A DNA stretch of 54,170 nucleotides from JBBARC01 sp040400005 (GTDB taxonomy: Bacteria > Pseudomonadota > Alphaproteobacteria > Acetobacterales > Acetobacteraceae): positions 1-54,170 of the forward strand of contig JBBARC010000018.1 of NCBI GenBank assembly GCA_040400005.1, in the 5' to 3' direction. Of this stretch, positions 24,334 to 32,661 are shown piece by piece (the stretch's first letter is position 1; every line of letters starts with the position of its first letter). Position numbers and translations under genes: made by a program. The notes under the pieces were generated by a model. The model ran no database searches, was not told the DNA's origin, and worked only from the letters and a program-made list of their open reading frames with translations.

Positions 24334-24470
24334 TAAGAATCTACTTTTCTGAAGAAAAGTAGCAAAAGACTTTTATGACGTTGGTTCGGCGAACGCGGTG
24401 GCAGCGTTGCCCCAGTCCCAGCGTATTAAAAGTCTTTTTGCTTCTTTTTCTTCAGAAAAAGAAGAGTCTT
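24334..24470. repeat. Full, well-conserved copy of the dispersed palindromic element
   Basis: The left arm 24334-24374 and the right arm 24427-24470 are inverted copies (about 44 bp each), and each can fold by itself (CTTTTCTGAAGAAAAG; CTTTTTCTTCAGAAAAAG). The core of about 52 bp contains GGTTCGGCGAACGCGGTGGC and GTTGCCCCAGTCCCAGCG. This is the best reference copy in the window. It sits 3 bases after the reductase stop and 49 bases before hpnN. Confidence 0.95.
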
Positions 24471-24519
24471 CCCTATCGCCAGTTTTGGCGAACACGACGG
24501 GATCGGCTACAGGCTGGAC

Positions 24520-27144
24520 ATGACCATTGCTGCTCGTGTGCGTGCGCTTCTGGCGCCGGTGACTGAAACTTGTGCGCGCCGCAAGCTGCCGGTGGTGGCG
24601 GTGGGTGTGCTGCTGGCGGGTTTGAGCGTGTTTGCGGCGAGCACCAGGCTAGGGGTTTCCACCGACACGGCGGGGATGTTTGCCGATACCTTGCCGTGGA
24701 AACAGCGCAGTGTGGTCATTAGCCGGGCTTTTCCGCAGAACGATGAATTGCTGGTGGCGGTGCTGGATGCGGCGGCGCCTGAACAGGCCGAGGCAACGGC
24801 GGCGGCGTTGGCGGCCAAGTTGCGCCAGGACCAGGTGAATTTTACCGCGGTGACCCAGCCCGACGCCATTCCGTATCTGCGCCAAAACGGGTTTTTGCTG
24901 ATCGGCACCGATGATTTGCAGGCGGTGCTGGACCACACCGTGGATGCACAGCCGTTTTTGGGGCAGTTGGTGGCGGACCCTAGCCTGCGCGGGTTGTTTT
25001 CGGCGCTGAGCCTGGTGGCCGAAGGGGTTGCCCGCGGGGCTGGCGGGACGGCAGCGCTGGCACCGGCGATGGGCAAATTTCATGCGAGTTTGGCGGCAGC
25101 CGTGGCCGGCCACCCGGTGCCGCTATCGTGGCAGACCCTGCTGGGCGGCAAGCTTGCTGAACAGGCCGGGGCTTACCGGTTTGTGCTGGCAAAGCCGGTG
25201 CTGGATGAAACTGCCTTGCAAACCGGCGGGGTTGCCACGGCCGCCATGCGGCGGGCGATTGCTGGCCTGCCCGATGTTGCCAACGGCCAGGTGCGGGTGC
25301 GGCTGACCGGATCGGTGATTTTGCAGGATGAGGAGTTTGCCAGTGTCGCCCAAGGGGCGGCGGCGGGGTTGATTGCAAGTTTTATGCTGGTGCTGGTGTG
25401 GTTGTACCTGGCGGTGCGATCGTGGCGGCTGATGGTGCCGATTATGGCAACCCTGGTGCTGGGGTTGCTGCTGACCACTGGGTTTGCCGCCATTGCCATT
25501 GGTACGCTGAACCTAATTTCGGTGGCGTTTGCCGTGCTTTTTGTTGGCATTGCGGTGGATTTTGCCATTCAGTTTGCCGTGCGCTTTCGCGAGCGGCGCC
25601 TGGTGGTGCCTGATATTGTCGATGCCCTGCGTGATACCGGCAAGCGCACCGGGGCGCAGATACTGGTGGCATCTTTGGCGACTGCCGCCGGGTTTTTGGC
25701 GTTTACACCGACCGATTTTACCGGCGTTGCCGAGCTTGGCGCCATTGCCGGCGTGGGCATGGTGATTGCGTTTTTGTGCACGGTGACGTTTTTGCCGGCC
25801 ATGCTGGCACTGTGCCAGCCGCGCGCCGAAACCCGCGAGATTGGCTTTGCCTTTGGCAAGCCGCTGGATGCCGCTTTGGTGCGCAACCGCTACCTGGTGG
25901 TGGCGGTGTTTGTGGGTTTGGCGCTGGCCGGGGCGGTTTTGGCGCCGCGCATTGGTTTTGACGGCGACCCGCTCAACACCAAGGATCAGACCACCGAAGC
26001 CGTGCGCACGCTGCACGATTTGATGGCCGACCCGATCACCAACCCGTACACCATCGAGGCGCTGCTGCCATCGCGCAAGGATGCCATGCAGGCGGCATCG
26101 CGGATTGGCGATGATAGTTTGGCCAAGGACGTGCTGACTTTTGATAGTTTTGTGCCAACCGATCAGGACCGCAAGCTGGCGATGATTGCCGATGCGGCCA
26201 GCGTGCTGGGGGCGAGTTTGGCGGCCCCTGCAACCCTACCGGCGGTGACCCCGGCCGATTTGCGCACGGCAACCTTGGCCCTGCACGATAAATTAGCAGG
26301 GCTTGATGGCAAGATTAGTGCAACCGACCCACTCAGCCTGATCCGGGATGATCTGGCCAAGCTGGCACGTGCCGATGATGCCGCGTTGCTTGCCGCCAAC
26401 GCCGCCATGGTGCGGTTTTTGCCGGTCCAGCTTGACCAGTTGCGTGCGGCCTTGGCGGCCCACAAAATTACCGATGCCGACGTGCCGGTGGAGATTCGTC
26501 GCGATTGGCTGCTGGCCGATGGCCGCGCGCGGGTGCAGGTGTTTCCCCAGGCAGGGGTGCGTAACGGCCGAAAACTGCGCGAATTTGTGGAGGATGTGCA
26601 GGAAGATATGCCAGAATCGGGGGGATCGGCGGTGTGGATTGTGAATTCCGCCAGCACCATTATTCGCGCCTTCGGCACGGCGGCGGCGGCGGCGCTGGCT
26701 GGCATTGCGCTAATTTTGGCGCTGGCGTTGCGCCGCGCCATGGATGTGGCGCTGGTGATGGCGCCTTTGTTGATCTCGGCGTTGCTGACCGCGTTGACGT
26801 TATACTTGGCCGGCATGAGCCTGAATTTTGCCAATATTATAGCCCTGCCCTTGCTGCTGGGGGTGGGGGTTTCGTTTAACATTTATTTTGTGATGAACTG
26901 GCGCGCGGGTTTAACCGATTTTCTCGGCTCGGCCACGGCGCGCGCGGTGTTGTTTTCGGCGCTGACCACCGGCACCGCGTTTGGGTCGCTGGCGTTATCG
27001 CGCCACCCGGGTACTGCCAGCATGGGGGATTTGCTGCTGATTAGTCTTGCCGCCACGGTGCTGACCACTATGCTGTTTGTGCCGGCCATGCTGGCCTGCC
27101 TGACACCCGCAACACCGCCAAAGGATAGTGCCCAACATGGCTGA
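24520..27144 (+). CDS. hpnN: Hopanoid transporter HpnN (RND/MMPL family)
   Basis: Inner-membrane protein of 874 residues that moves hopanoids to the outer membrane. The layout is two halves, each with one helix (first near residues 25-41), a large periplasmic loop and a bundle of five or six helices; the second repeat starts near residue 445. VSTDTAGMFADTLPWKQRSV near residue 46 and the sterol-sensing-like bundle (FVGIAVDFAIQFAVRFRERR) identify the HpnN branch. No other hopanoid genes lie in the window. The following CoA-transferase gene overlaps its end by 8 bp. Confidence 0.9.
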   Translation: MTIAARVRALLAPVTETCARRKLPVVAVGVLLAGLSVFAASTRLGVSTDTAGMFADTLPWKQRSVVISRAFPQNDELLVAVLDAAAPEQAEATAAALAAKLRQDQVNFTAVTQPDAIPYLRQNGFLLIGTDDLQAVLDHTVDAQPFLGQLVADPSLRGLFSALSLVAEGVARGAGGTAALAPAMGKFHASLAAAVAGHPVPLSWQTLLGGKLAEQAGAYRFVLAKPVLDETALQTGGVATAAMRRAIAGLPDVANGQVRVRLTGSVILQDEEFASVAQGAAAGLIASFMLVLVWLYLAVRSWRLMVPIMATLVLGLLLTTGFAAIAIGTLNLISVAFAVLFVGIAVDFAIQFAVRFRERRLVVPDIVDALRDTGKRTGAQILVASLATAAGFLAFTPTDFTGVAELGAIAGVGMVIAFLCTVTFLPAMLALCQPRAETREIGFAFGKPLDAALVRNRYLVVAVFVGLALAGAVLAPRIGFDGDPLNTKDQTTEAVRTLHDLMADPITNPYTIEALLPSRKDAMQAASRIGDDSLAKDVLTFDSFVPTDQDRKLAMIADAASVLGASLAAPATLPAVTPADLRTATLALHDKLAGLDGKISATDPLSLIRDDLAKLARADDAALLAANAAMVRFLPVQLDQLRAALAAHKITDADVPVEIRRDWLLADGRARVQVFPQAGVRNGRKLREFVEDVQEDMPESGGSAVWIVNSASTIIRAFGTAAAAALAGIALILALALRRAMDVALVMAPLLISALLTALTLYLAGMSLNFANIIALPLLLGVGVSFNIYFVMNWRAGLTDFLGSATARAVLFSALTTGTAFGSLALSRHPGTASMGDLLLISLAATVLTTMLFVPAMLACLTPATPPKDSAQHG

Positions 27145-28303
27145 GGCACCGCTTGCCGGGATCACCGTGCTGGATCTTTCGCGCGTGCTGGCTGGGCCCT
27201 GGTGCACGCAGATTTTGGCCGATCTGGGTGCCAACGTTATAAAAATTGAGAACCCCGATGGCGGCGATGATACCCGCGGGTGGGGGCCGCCGTTTGCCAC
27301 CGGCGAGAGTGCCTATTTTTTGTGCGCTAATCGCGGCAAGCAAAGTGTTGCGGTGGATTTTGCGCAAGCAGAGGGCCAAGCGATTATTCGCGAGCTGGCA
27401 TTAACCGCCGATGTGCTGGTGGAGAACTTTAAGGCCGGCGGTTTAGATAAATACGGGCTGGGCCAGGCCGAGCTGTGTGCCGCCAACCCGCGGCTAATTT
27501 ACTGTTCGATTTCGGGCTATGGCCGCAGCGCCCCCGATGCCGCGCGGCCGGGGTATGATTACGTTATTCAGGCCGAAGCCGGGCTGATGGCGATTAATGG
27601 CGAGATCGCCGGGCCGCCGATGAAAGTGGGGGTGGCGGTGGCCGATCTCTATACCGGCATGGCCAGCGCCCAGGCGATTTTGGCCGCGATCATCGCCCGC
27701 ACGCGCGATGGGTTGGGCCAGCACATTGATATGGCGCTGCATGATTGCCAGATCGCCATGCTGGCCAATGTCGCCAGTGCAGCGCTAATTACCGGCACCG
27801 AACCGCCGCGCCTGGGTAATGGCCACGCAACCGTGGTGCCTTACCAGACCTTCCAAACGGCCGACCGGCCGATTGTGGTGGCGGTGGGTAATGATCGCCA
27901 GTTTCGCAAGCTGTGCACCGATGTGTTGGACAGCCCCACCCTGGCCGCCGATGCCTGCTTTGCCCGTAACCGCGACCGGGTGGCACACCGCGCGGCGCTG
28001 GATGCGATATTGGTGCCTTTGTTTTTGGGCGGCACGTGCGGCGATTTTCTGACGCGGCTGCGCGCAGCCGGGGTTCCGTGCGGCGAGGTGCGCAGTGTGC
28101 TGGGGGCGCTGGGATCGGAGGCGACACAGGCGCGTGGCATGGTGGCGATGGTGAACCACCCCCGTGCGGGCACCATTGGGCTGGTGGCATCACCGCTGAA
28201 ACTGTCGCGCACCCCGGTGGTAGCGCCGCGTGCGCCGCCGCTGTTGGGGGCGGATACGGAGGCGGTTTTGGCGGGGATGGGGGCGGGGCGGTGCCACCGT
28301 TAG
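27137..28303 (+). CDS. CaiB/BaiF family CoA transferase
   Basis: Class III CoA transferase of 388 residues, which moves CoA between organic acids. Typical parts are the opening ITVLDLSRVLAGPWC, NVIKIENPDGGDDTRGWGPP, and GVAVADLYTGM, where Asp170 is the expected nucleophile. The start is ATG 27137, inside the hpnN end (8-bp overlap); GTG 27128 is an alternative. The substrate is not clear. The linkage to hpnN is physical coupling and not an obvious pathway. Confidence 0.9.
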   Translation: MAEAPLAGITVLDLSRVLAGPWCTQILADLGANVIKIENPDGGDDTRGWGPPFATGESAYFLCANRGKQSVAVDFAQAEGQAIIRELALTADVLVENFKAGGLDKYGLGQAELCAANPRLIYCSISGYGRSAPDAARPGYDYVIQAEAGLMAINGEIAGPPMKVGVAVADLYTGMASAQAILAAIIARTRDGLGQHIDMALHDCQIAMLANVASAALITGTEPPRLGNGHATVVPYQTFQTADRPIVVAVGNDRQFRKLCTDVLDSPTLAADACFARNRDRVAHRAALDAILVPLFLGGTCGDFLTRLRAAGVPCGEVRSVLGALGSEATQARGMVAMVNHPRAGTIGLVASPLKLSRTPVVAPRAPPLLGADTEAVLAGMGAGRCHR

Positions 28304-28325
28304 TGAAGTGCGGCATAGTGGGGGG

Positions 28326-28646
28326 ATGATGATGGTGTCTCGGTTTCGGTGCATGGGTTTTTGGTTGGCTTTGCTGGTGGCGGGGTGTGCCGCCCCGGCG
28401 CCGCTGCCGCCCGCCTGCCCGGTGGGGCCGCCGCCGGTTGCCGATGGGTTGGCGCCGCTGCCGCCGGTTTCTGGCGCGCGGCAGGTGTTGCGGCCGGGGC
28501 ATTGGGAATGGACCGGCGGTAGGTATGTGTTTGAAACGGCACGCTGGGTGGTGTGGACCGGGCCTGGCACAGCGCAGTGGCAGGCTGGTGCCTGGCAGAC
28601 CGGGCCCGATGGGTGCGTTTGGGTGGCTGGGCATTTCTTGTCATGA
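28326..28646 (+). CDS. Small lipoprotein with YXWXGXW-type repeat
   Basis: A 106-residue protein with a lipoprotein leader: basic N-terminus, hydrophobic stretch and LVAGC at about residue 17-21. After a Pro-rich segment it has PGHWEWTGGRYVF and a second, looser copy (W..GAWQTGPDG..WVAGHF), the pattern of the YXWXGXW family. ATG 28326 was chosen from two adjacent ATG codons because it precedes the leader. Its stop overlaps the ATG of the DUF155 gene (ATGA), so the two are coupled. Confidence 0.7.
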   Translation: MMMVSRFRCMGFWLALLVAGCAAPAPLPPACPVGPPPVADGLAPLPPVSGARQVLRPGHWEWTGGRYVFETARWVVWTGPGTAQWQAGAWQTGPDGCVWVAGHFLS

Positions 28647-29788
28647 GCACACAAACGGCGAACGCCCCGTTGGGTGATGCGCCGCCGCCGGCTGTGACCG
28701 CCGGGCATGTTACCGCGCTGCGGTTATTTGATATTGCGTTTGAAATTGACCTGAAACTGGCGGAAACGCTTTCGCGCGCCGCGGCCAGCAGTGGGGCGCG
28801 GCGCAAGCTGACCGCAACACCACCGCAGGCGGTGACGTTTGATGATCCGCCGTTTGGGCTGGTGTTGCCGCCGCGGCATATTGATATTGATGGGCATACC
28901 CATACCGCACACATAACTGCGCGGCTGTATGCGTTTGGCGTGGTGACGCTGGCGATACGCATTGATGCCGATATGATTGCGTGGGATGCTTATGCGCGGC
29001 TGGTGAATGCTATTCAGGCAGCCATCGGGCCAGGCAGCCTGAGCGCCATTTGGGATGAGATTCTGGCGGCGCTGATTGCCACGATAAAACCCGCGTTGTT
29101 GCGGCCGAATAATTCCTCTCTGGTGGAAGATTATTTGATTGCGACGGTGCACGGGTTTGACCGGCCGGTGCTGGGCGCGATGATTGGGCGGGTGATTGAT
29201 CTGGTGCCGTTGTTATCGGGGGAAAGCCGGGCCCTATCAGAAAGTGCCCGTGGGGATTTGCTATCTCGGCGGTTTTCTTATTACGCCGATGATCTGGTGG
29301 TGCTGACCTGGGACCGCGCTTTTATTTTTGAACCACGGCACGACACTGATGTGGCGGACGTGATTGAAGTGGCCAACGCGCAGTTTTTGGAGCTGCGCTA
29401 TTACGACGAATTGCTGGATGACGAATTGCCGCGGATGTATGATTTGGTCGAGGCGACACGGCGACTAAGGGCGGGGCCGCAGCGGTTTTCTAAACTTGCG
29501 CGCAATCTTTATGCGATTGTGGCGGAGGTGACGGAACTTACCGAGAAAGTGGATAACGCGTTGCAGGTAACCGAGGATGTGTATTTGGCGCGGGTTTATG
29601 CGGCGGCGTTAGAGCAGTTTCGGGTAAAACCGATGAGTGCGGCGGTGGACCGTAAATTATCGATTATTCGGGATACATATATGGCGCTTTATAATGAGGC
29701 GGCTGGGGCGCGGGCTGGGTTAATGGAGCTTGCGGTGATTGTGTTGATTTTGGTGGAGGTGGTGTTGGCGATTTTTCGTTGGCATTGA
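28643..29788 (+). CDS. DUF155 / RMND1-like protein with C-terminal membrane anchor
   Basis: A 381-residue protein related to the DUF155 family (yeast Rmd1/Sif2, human RMND1, a mitochondrial translation factor). The body after residue 25 begins ALRLFDIAFEIDLKLAE; the conserved C-terminal half shows a long helical part (TEDVYLARVYAAALEQF, then DRKLSIIRDTYMALYN) and ends with a single hydrophobic helix (LMELAVIVLILVEVVLAIF), which is the usual anchor. The role in bacteria is not known. It is translationally coupled to a small lipoprotein. The call is from the C-terminal pattern, so moderate. Confidence 0.68.
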   Translation: MSTQTANAPLGDAPPPAVTAGHVTALRLFDIAFEIDLKLAETLSRAAASSGARRKLTATPPQAVTFDDPPFGLVLPPRHIDIDGHTHTAHITARLYAFGVVTLAIRIDADMIAWDAYARLVNAIQAAIGPGSLSAIWDEILAALIATIKPALLRPNNSSLVEDYLIATVHGFDRPVLGAMIGRVIDLVPLLSGESRALSESARGDLLSRRFSYYADDLVVLTWDRAFIFEPRHDTDVADVIEVANAQFLELRYYDELLDDELPRMYDLVEATRRLRAGPQRFSKLARNLYAIVAEVTELTEKVDNALQVTEDVYLARVYAAALEQFRVKPMSAAVDRKLSIIRDTYMALYNEAAGARAGLMELAVIVLILVEVVLAIFRWH

Positions 29789-29811
29789 TGAGGTGAACGG
29801 CCGGACCTGGC

Positions 29812-29834
29812 AAAACCTTGGGTTTAGGTTTTTT
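29812..29834 (+). terminator. Probable terminator of the DUF155 gene
   Basis: AAAACCT (29812-29818) pairs with AGGTTTT (29826-29832), and the T-run extends to 29834. The stem is AT-rich, so it is only a moderate terminator. It is 24 bases after the stop. Confidence 0.5.
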
Positions 29835-30090
29835 ATCCGTTTTGCGGCTCATGGCCTTGCCCCCCCTGGCCGACGGATCGCAAGGCCGGCGCCCGCAGTT
29901 CAATTGGGTGCGGCCGTCGTGGCGTGAGCCTGGGGTAGCCGAATCGGTTGAGGCGGTGTGTATTCATGGCTTACATGCTAGTCGCCAGTCCGACCCTGCG
30001 ATTCGCTTTGCGTGCATACGACCTGGCGCTTTAAACGTGACGCCATGTGTCGAAGGCAAAGTCCGCAAAGACTATATGGAAGATTATCTA
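29835..30090. other. Gap before the methyltransferase gene
   Basis: The 256 bases between the terminator and the chosen methyltransferase start have no convincing gene. The methyltransferase frame stays open through most of it, but it reads as low-information sequence, and G+C content starts to fall from about 30000, which may mark the left edge of an acquired block. No tRNA or attachment repeat is visible. Confidence 0.5.
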
Positions 30091-31389
30091 ATGCCCCGCG
30101 CCTCCGTTGCATTGCGAACAGCCAAACCAACGGAACTATTGCCTCTGTTTCCGGTGCGTGAGCCTGGGGCAATGGCGGCCGCAAAAGGCAGCTGTGCTGC
30201 ACCGCAAGCGGACTTCTTGTCACGGGTGAAGCGGTTCGACGGGCTGGGTGCCAAAACTGCTTCTTTTGACGAAAGTGGCATACCTTACTTAGTCAACGAG
30301 TTTTGGACGGCAGGTCAGCGTCAGGCCAATTCCATACATGAGGTATCCTATCGGGCGTGCTTTAAGGCACAGCTGCCTGAATTTTTCATTGATGGTCTGA
30401 CGGCACCTGGCGAGGCTGTTCATGATCCATTTATGGGCCGAGGCACAACGCCAATTCAGGCAGCGTTAATGGGCCGCCGCCCGGTCGGCAATGACATCAA
30501 CCCACTGTCAGTCCTGCTTACTCGCCCCAGGTTACAGCCGCCGTCGCTTCAAGACCTAGAGAAACGCCTGCAAACAGTGCCTTGGGACGAGGGGGAGATC
30601 GACTGTCCTGATCTGTTGGCGTTTTACCACCCCTCCACTTTACAAAAACTGACTTCGCTCAAGGCGTGGTTGTTGCAGCGGGCTCCTTTGGAGGATCCCA
30701 GTCCTGACCCTATCGACGACTGGATCAGGATGGTTTCGCTTAATCGGCTGACCGGCCACAGTCCTGGCTTTTTTTCGGGACGAACGATGCCGCCTAACCA
30801 AGCCGTTAGCGTCGCGGCGCAACTGAAGATGAATGCCAAGTCGGGCATGCAGCCACCTCCTCGTGACCTGATATCAATCATACTTAAAAAATCGAAAAGC
30901 CTGTTGAGCGATGGCGCACCGCCACCCCATCCGCCGGCGCAATTTTCGGTCGGCTTGGCAGCCGAAACTGCTCACATACCCGCGGCTTCAATTAGTCTGA
31001 CCGTAACCTCTCCACCATTTCTGGACATAGTACACTACGCAGATGACAACTGGTTACGCTGCTGGTTTTCTGGCATTGACGTAAATGCTATTGCTATTGG
31101 GATGCACCGGACTGAGTCCGCTTGGAGCCAAATGGTTCGTGATGTCCTTCTTGAACAATCGAGAATCATCAAGCTTGGCGGGCATGTCGCATTCGAGGTG
31201 GGTGAGGTTCGCGGCGGCAAGATCTTGCTGGAGCGGCTCGTCTGGGCTGCCGCTGATGGCCTCCCCTTTGAGAAACTTGCGGTGCTTGTCAATCAGCAAG
31301 AGTTTACAAAGACAGCTAACTGCTGGGGAGTGTCTAATAACAAGTCCGGAACCAACACGAATCGGATCGTACTGCTACGCAGGGTCTAA
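30091..31389 (+). CDS. DNA methyltransferase, amino-methyl type
   Basis: A 432-residue enzyme with the two catalytic motifs of DNA adenine-N6 or cytosine-N4 methyltransferases: motif I HDPFMGRGTTPIQAAL (Asp112-Thr119, with NDINP at 134-138 as the acidic partner) and motif IV TSPPF (306-310; the SPPF form is frequent in N4-cytosine enzymes). Motif I comes first and about 170 residues lie between, where the target-recognition region is expected. ATG 30091 follows GGAAG by 8 bases; an upstream ATG (30076) lacks such a site. The gene is poorer in G+C than neighbours. A nuclease-like gene follows 51 bases later, so this may be half of a restriction-modification pair. Confidence 0.85.
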   Translation: MPRASVALRTAKPTELLPLFPVREPGAMAAAKGSCAAPQADFLSRVKRFDGLGAKTASFDESGIPYLVNEFWTAGQRQANSIHEVSYRACFKAQLPEFFIDGLTAPGEAVHDPFMGRGTTPIQAALMGRRPVGNDINPLSVLLTRPRLQPPSLQDLEKRLQTVPWDEGEIDCPDLLAFYHPSTLQKLTSLKAWLLQRAPLEDPSPDPIDDWIRMVSLNRLTGHSPGFFSGRTMPPNQAVSVAAQLKMNAKSGMQPPPRDLISIILKKSKSLLSDGAPPPHPPAQFSVGLAAETAHIPAASISLTVTSPPFLDIVHYADDNWLRCWFSGIDVNAIAIGMHRTESAWSQMVRDVLLEQSRIIKLGGHVAFEVGEVRGGKILLERLVWAAADGLPFEKLAVLVNQQEFTKTANCWGVSNNKSGTNTNRIVLLRRV

Positions 31390-31440
31390 TCGGGGTAAGC
31401 AGATCAATGCTAACCCTTTGGCGGGATAGAGGCAGTAGAG

Positions 31441-31923
31441 ATGCGCGCACGCTTTCAGATGGTCTGGGATGCAGAGGAACTAGCACGCGCATTTAAGGTA
31501 ACGGTCCCCGACATCAAAGAGTATTTAACGGATGGCCGGCGTGTTTCATTTATCATTGAAAGGCGTCTTAAGTGGGAGAACCCAGGCTGGTCGCTCGCAC
31601 CATCAGAAGGGGCGGGCTATGATCTTCGTGACCCAGATGGGGGGCTCTGGGAGGTCAGATCGATTACGCGAAGCGGTGTCTACTTTAACCCCTCCAGCCA
31701 AGTTGGGTCCGGTCGCCGATTTGATGAGGCCGGCTTTCGCGCAAAATTAGGCGCTTTAAAAGGTTTCATTCTTTCTGATATCGTAGGCTTTCCTGTCGTT
31801 GATCTCTTTGTAGTCCCCGTTGAGCATGTATTGCGTTGGCACGACATGCGCCAATTGGGAGAAAATGCAAAGGTATCACGGCAAGTTTTCTTAGGAAAGC
31901 TTGCGCACCAACTCACAGAGTGA
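31441..31923 (+). CDS. Putative PD-(D/E)XK-like nuclease, possible restriction partner
   Basis: A 160-residue protein that I do not match to a named family. Residues 59-75 read GYDLRDPDGGLWEVRSIT: an acidic residue (Asp61 or Asp64/66) and a beta strand with Glu71-Val-Arg73, as in PD-(D/E)XK nucleases, but with Arg where Lys is usual. A late strand pair (VVDLFVVPVEHVL) fits the fold. The N-terminal part looks helical. Location 51 bases after a DNA methyltransferase, same strand, suggests a type II restriction endonuclease that may cut the same site. The role is inference. A hairpin begins immediately after the stop. Confidence 0.55.
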   Translation: MRARFQMVWDAEELARAFKVTVPDIKEYLTDGRRVSFIIERRLKWENPGWSLAPSEGAGYDLRDPDGGLWEVRSITRSGVYFNPSSQVGSGRRFDEAGFRAKLGALKGFILSDIVGFPVVDLFVVPVEHVLRWHDMRQLGENAKVSRQVFLGKLAHQLTE

Positions 31924-31948
31924 CCTAGAACCACTTTTCGGTTCTAGG
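31924..31948 (+). terminator. Hairpin at the end of the methyltransferase/nuclease unit
   Basis: CCTAGAACC (31924-31932) pairs perfectly with GGTTCTAGG (31940-31948) around ACTTTTC, starting one base after the stop codon. There is no T-run, so it may be Rho-linked or protect the 3' end. Confidence 0.55.
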
Positions 31949-31970
31949 CCGTTGCGTGAAAACCTGATCG

Positions 31971-32177
31971 CTAATCATCAATCACAATTTTCTGCCGCCG
32001 TCGCAACAGTTCCCTTTTGAATGACGTGATCAACCCGCAAGGGGCTAGGACGACTCCGCCAAGTGCCAGGAAGATGTAAAATTGCCATCTTAACACTGGG
32101 TATTTAGCTGATTGAATACCATGTCCGAAAGCGGTGTCTCGAATAGCGAAGCAGGCTGCTGCGCACGAACGCGACAT
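31971..32177 (-). CDS. Possible small membrane protein
   Basis: A 68-codon frame with one clear hydrophobic helix (FYIFLALGGVVLAPCGLIT, about 33-51) followed by a very basic tail (KRELLRRRQK) ending in acidic residues, which would fit an N-out, C-in single-span protein. No ribosome site or family is recognised. It lies downstream of the DUF3010 gene on the same strand. It may be chance. Confidence 0.3.
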   Translation of the reverse strand: MSRSCAAACFAIRDTAFGHGIQSAKYPVLRWQFYIFLALGGVVLAPCGLITSFKRELLRRRQKIVIDD

Positions 32178-32205
32178 CCCGACCTGGGAGCAAAATACCT
32201 TGAGG

Positions 32206-32646
32206 CTAAGAAACGTGGCACCTGCGTGGATGAAACCGACTGACTCGGCGGTTCGGCTCTGAGGGAACCGATCTTTTGATCAAGCCTGGGTCAGAGTCCT
32301 TCGATCGCTTTAACTGCCTCTTTGATCGTGGATGGCCCCTCTGTGGGCTGATAAAAACCACTGGTGTCCCAGAGAGCTGAAACAGCGTCTCGATCTTAAA
32401 GGTGATGCCACCGCCAGCCCGCGGCCCCGTCGCCTGGCGAGTCTTGATAACAAACGAGCCGACCTTATGCTGCAAAGCAAACGCTTCGATGGCGGACTTC
32501 ATAACCAAAAGGGACTTCGTATCCCGGTCATCAGGCAGAGCCAGCTTCTTCGTGTCACACTTGACGTGGATTGTCTCCTCCGCCGCACTCTGCACTAGCG
32601 CGAGTATTGCTTCTTTACCCTTTATCTCGACACCACAGACAATCAT
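32206..32646 (-). CDS. DUF3010 family protein, probably frameshifted near the 3' end
   Basis: The first 105 residues from ATG 32646 match the DUF3010 pattern: VCGVEIKGKEAILAL, then KKLALPDDRDTKS, a helix ending HKVGSFVIKTRQATG, and GGGITFKIETLFQLSG, then VVFISP. The first strand with its turn recalls RNase H-like folds (RuvC, RNase H), so a nucleic-acid role is possible but unproven. After FISP (about 32340) the frame turns Arg/Ser-rich; a -1 shift there instead gives TEGPSTIKEAVKAIEGL and a stop at 32291, which fits the family's usual end. GAGG stands 8-9 bases before the start. It lies beside the methyltransferase/nuclease pair, on the other strand. Confidence 0.68.
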   Translation of the reverse strand: MIVCGVEIKGKEAILALVQSAAEETIHVKCDTKKLALPDDRDTKSLLVMKSAIEAFALQHKVGSFVIKTRQATGPRAGGGITFKIETLFQLSGTPVVFISPQRGHPRSKRQLKRSKDSDPGLIKRSVPSEPNRRVSRFHPRRCHVS

Positions 32647-32661
32647 GTCAACACACCTCAC

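Noticed and set aside
29664..29903. Minus-strand frame with a Lys/Pro-rich product over the DUF155 3' end
   Set aside because: It overlaps the DUF155 C-terminal helix and its terminator; low complexity and no ribosome site.
29920..29990. tRNA-like stretch (TAGCCGAATCGGTTGAGGC)
   Set aside because: No acceptor stem or T arm can be matched, so no cloverleaf forms.
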